Shown here in pieces: positions 5,160-5,270 of a stretch of 5,270 nucleotides of DNA. Made by a program: the position numbers and the translations under genes. Numbering within the stretch: the first letter of the stretch is position 1; the number at the start of each line of letters is the position of its first letter. This DNA is from CAYVJW01 sp964451885 (lineage in GTDB: Bacteria > Patescibacteriota > Gracilibacteria > UBA4473): NCBI GenBank assembly GCA_964451885.1, contig CAYVJW010000118.1:1-5270 (forward strand), read 5' to 3'. The notes under the pieces were generated by a model that had not been told where the DNA came from, did not search any database, and worked only from the letters and a program-made list of their open reading frames with translations.

Positions 5160-5187
5160 AGTATACCCCAACTTTGCAATTTTGCAA
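5160..5187 (-). promoter_or_regulatory. Minus-strand promoter upstream of the second structured RNA
   Basis: Read on the minus strand, TTGCAA (5187-5182, 4 of 6 matches) is followed after 16 bp by TATACT (5165-5160, 5 of 6). Predicted initiation is near 5153, at the first base of a hairpin. The -35 lies inside a tandem repeat that could also be a regulator-binding site. Confidence 0.4.
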
Positions 5188-5188
5188 T
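5173..5188. repeat. Tandem 8-bp direct repeat TTTGCAAT x2
   Basis: TTTGCAAT occurs twice without a spacer (5173-5180 and 5181-5188), followed by a T-run to 5195. Each unit contains the palindrome TTGCAA. GCAAATTGG (5211-5219) is a near inverse of CCAACTTTGC (5168-5177), so the area could also be the edge of another inverted-repeat element. The rest of the window after 5220 shows nothing I can assign. Confidence 0.4.
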
Positions 5189-5270
5189 TTTTTTTGTTGT
5201 TAGGAAAAAAGCAAATTGGCCGAATAGCCAGAGCCCATTGCTGAGCTCCAGCCTTCTAAGAACCGGACTT

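Noticed and set aside
5085..5270. A minus-strand open frame entering from the right edge and ending near 5085.
   Set aside because: It has no domain-like sequence and runs through the promoter, repeat and hairpins, which explain the region better.

Overview
This AT-rich, protein-dense window looks like an accessory region of a Patescibacteria (Candidate Phyla Radiation) chromosome. That reading is an inference from several things: the gene families (small GNAT enzyme, recombinase and PemK/MazF-type toxin pair, small zinc-ribbon protein), the scarcity of good Shine-Dalgarno sites, and the very short spacers. The standard genetic code fits all calls. No rRNA, tRNA or CRISPR array is visible.

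Left part (1-892): two small genes in the same direction, a GNAT-family N-acetyltransferase and a 93-residue conserved-looking protein of unknown function, 25 nt apart and probably co-transcribed.

Central part (893-3405): a good sigma70-type promoter precedes a 664-codon chimeric ORF. Its first ~310 codons look like a phage head scaffolding protein. From about codon 313 it becomes, in frame, the C-terminal part of a large serine recombinase (end of the recombinase domain, Cys4 zinc ribbon, coiled coil) with no catalytic domain. This is best read as the scar of a prophage or integrative element. A perfect 18-bp palindrome lies in the recombinase tail. A PemK/MazF-like toxin gene follows, with no protein antitoxin beside it.

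Small RNA locus (3358-3489): on the minus strand a near-consensus promoter (TTGACG, 17 bp, TATAAT) is followed by two hairpins that carry UUCG and GAAA tetraloops on that strand only, and then by an intrinsic terminator. The terminator is a bidirectional hairpin lying inside the last codons of the toxin gene. Together these predict an undescribed small RNA of roughly 95 nt, convergent with the orphan toxin.

Right part (3499-5270): a gene for a degenerate P-loop-like protein is interrupted at its 3' end by a ~126-bp fold-back MITE inserted at a TA dinucleotide. Removing the element and one TA restores a different, short C-terminus. Then come a small zinc-ribbon protein and a 122-residue protein that may be a phage-associated RNase-like toxin. 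A second predicted minus-strand structured RNA, with its own promoter, converges on that last gene. The final ~80 bases hold no gene I can support.

Overall the window reads as a small genomic island built from mobile-element remnants, cargo genes and, unusually, two candidate minus-strand small RNA genes.
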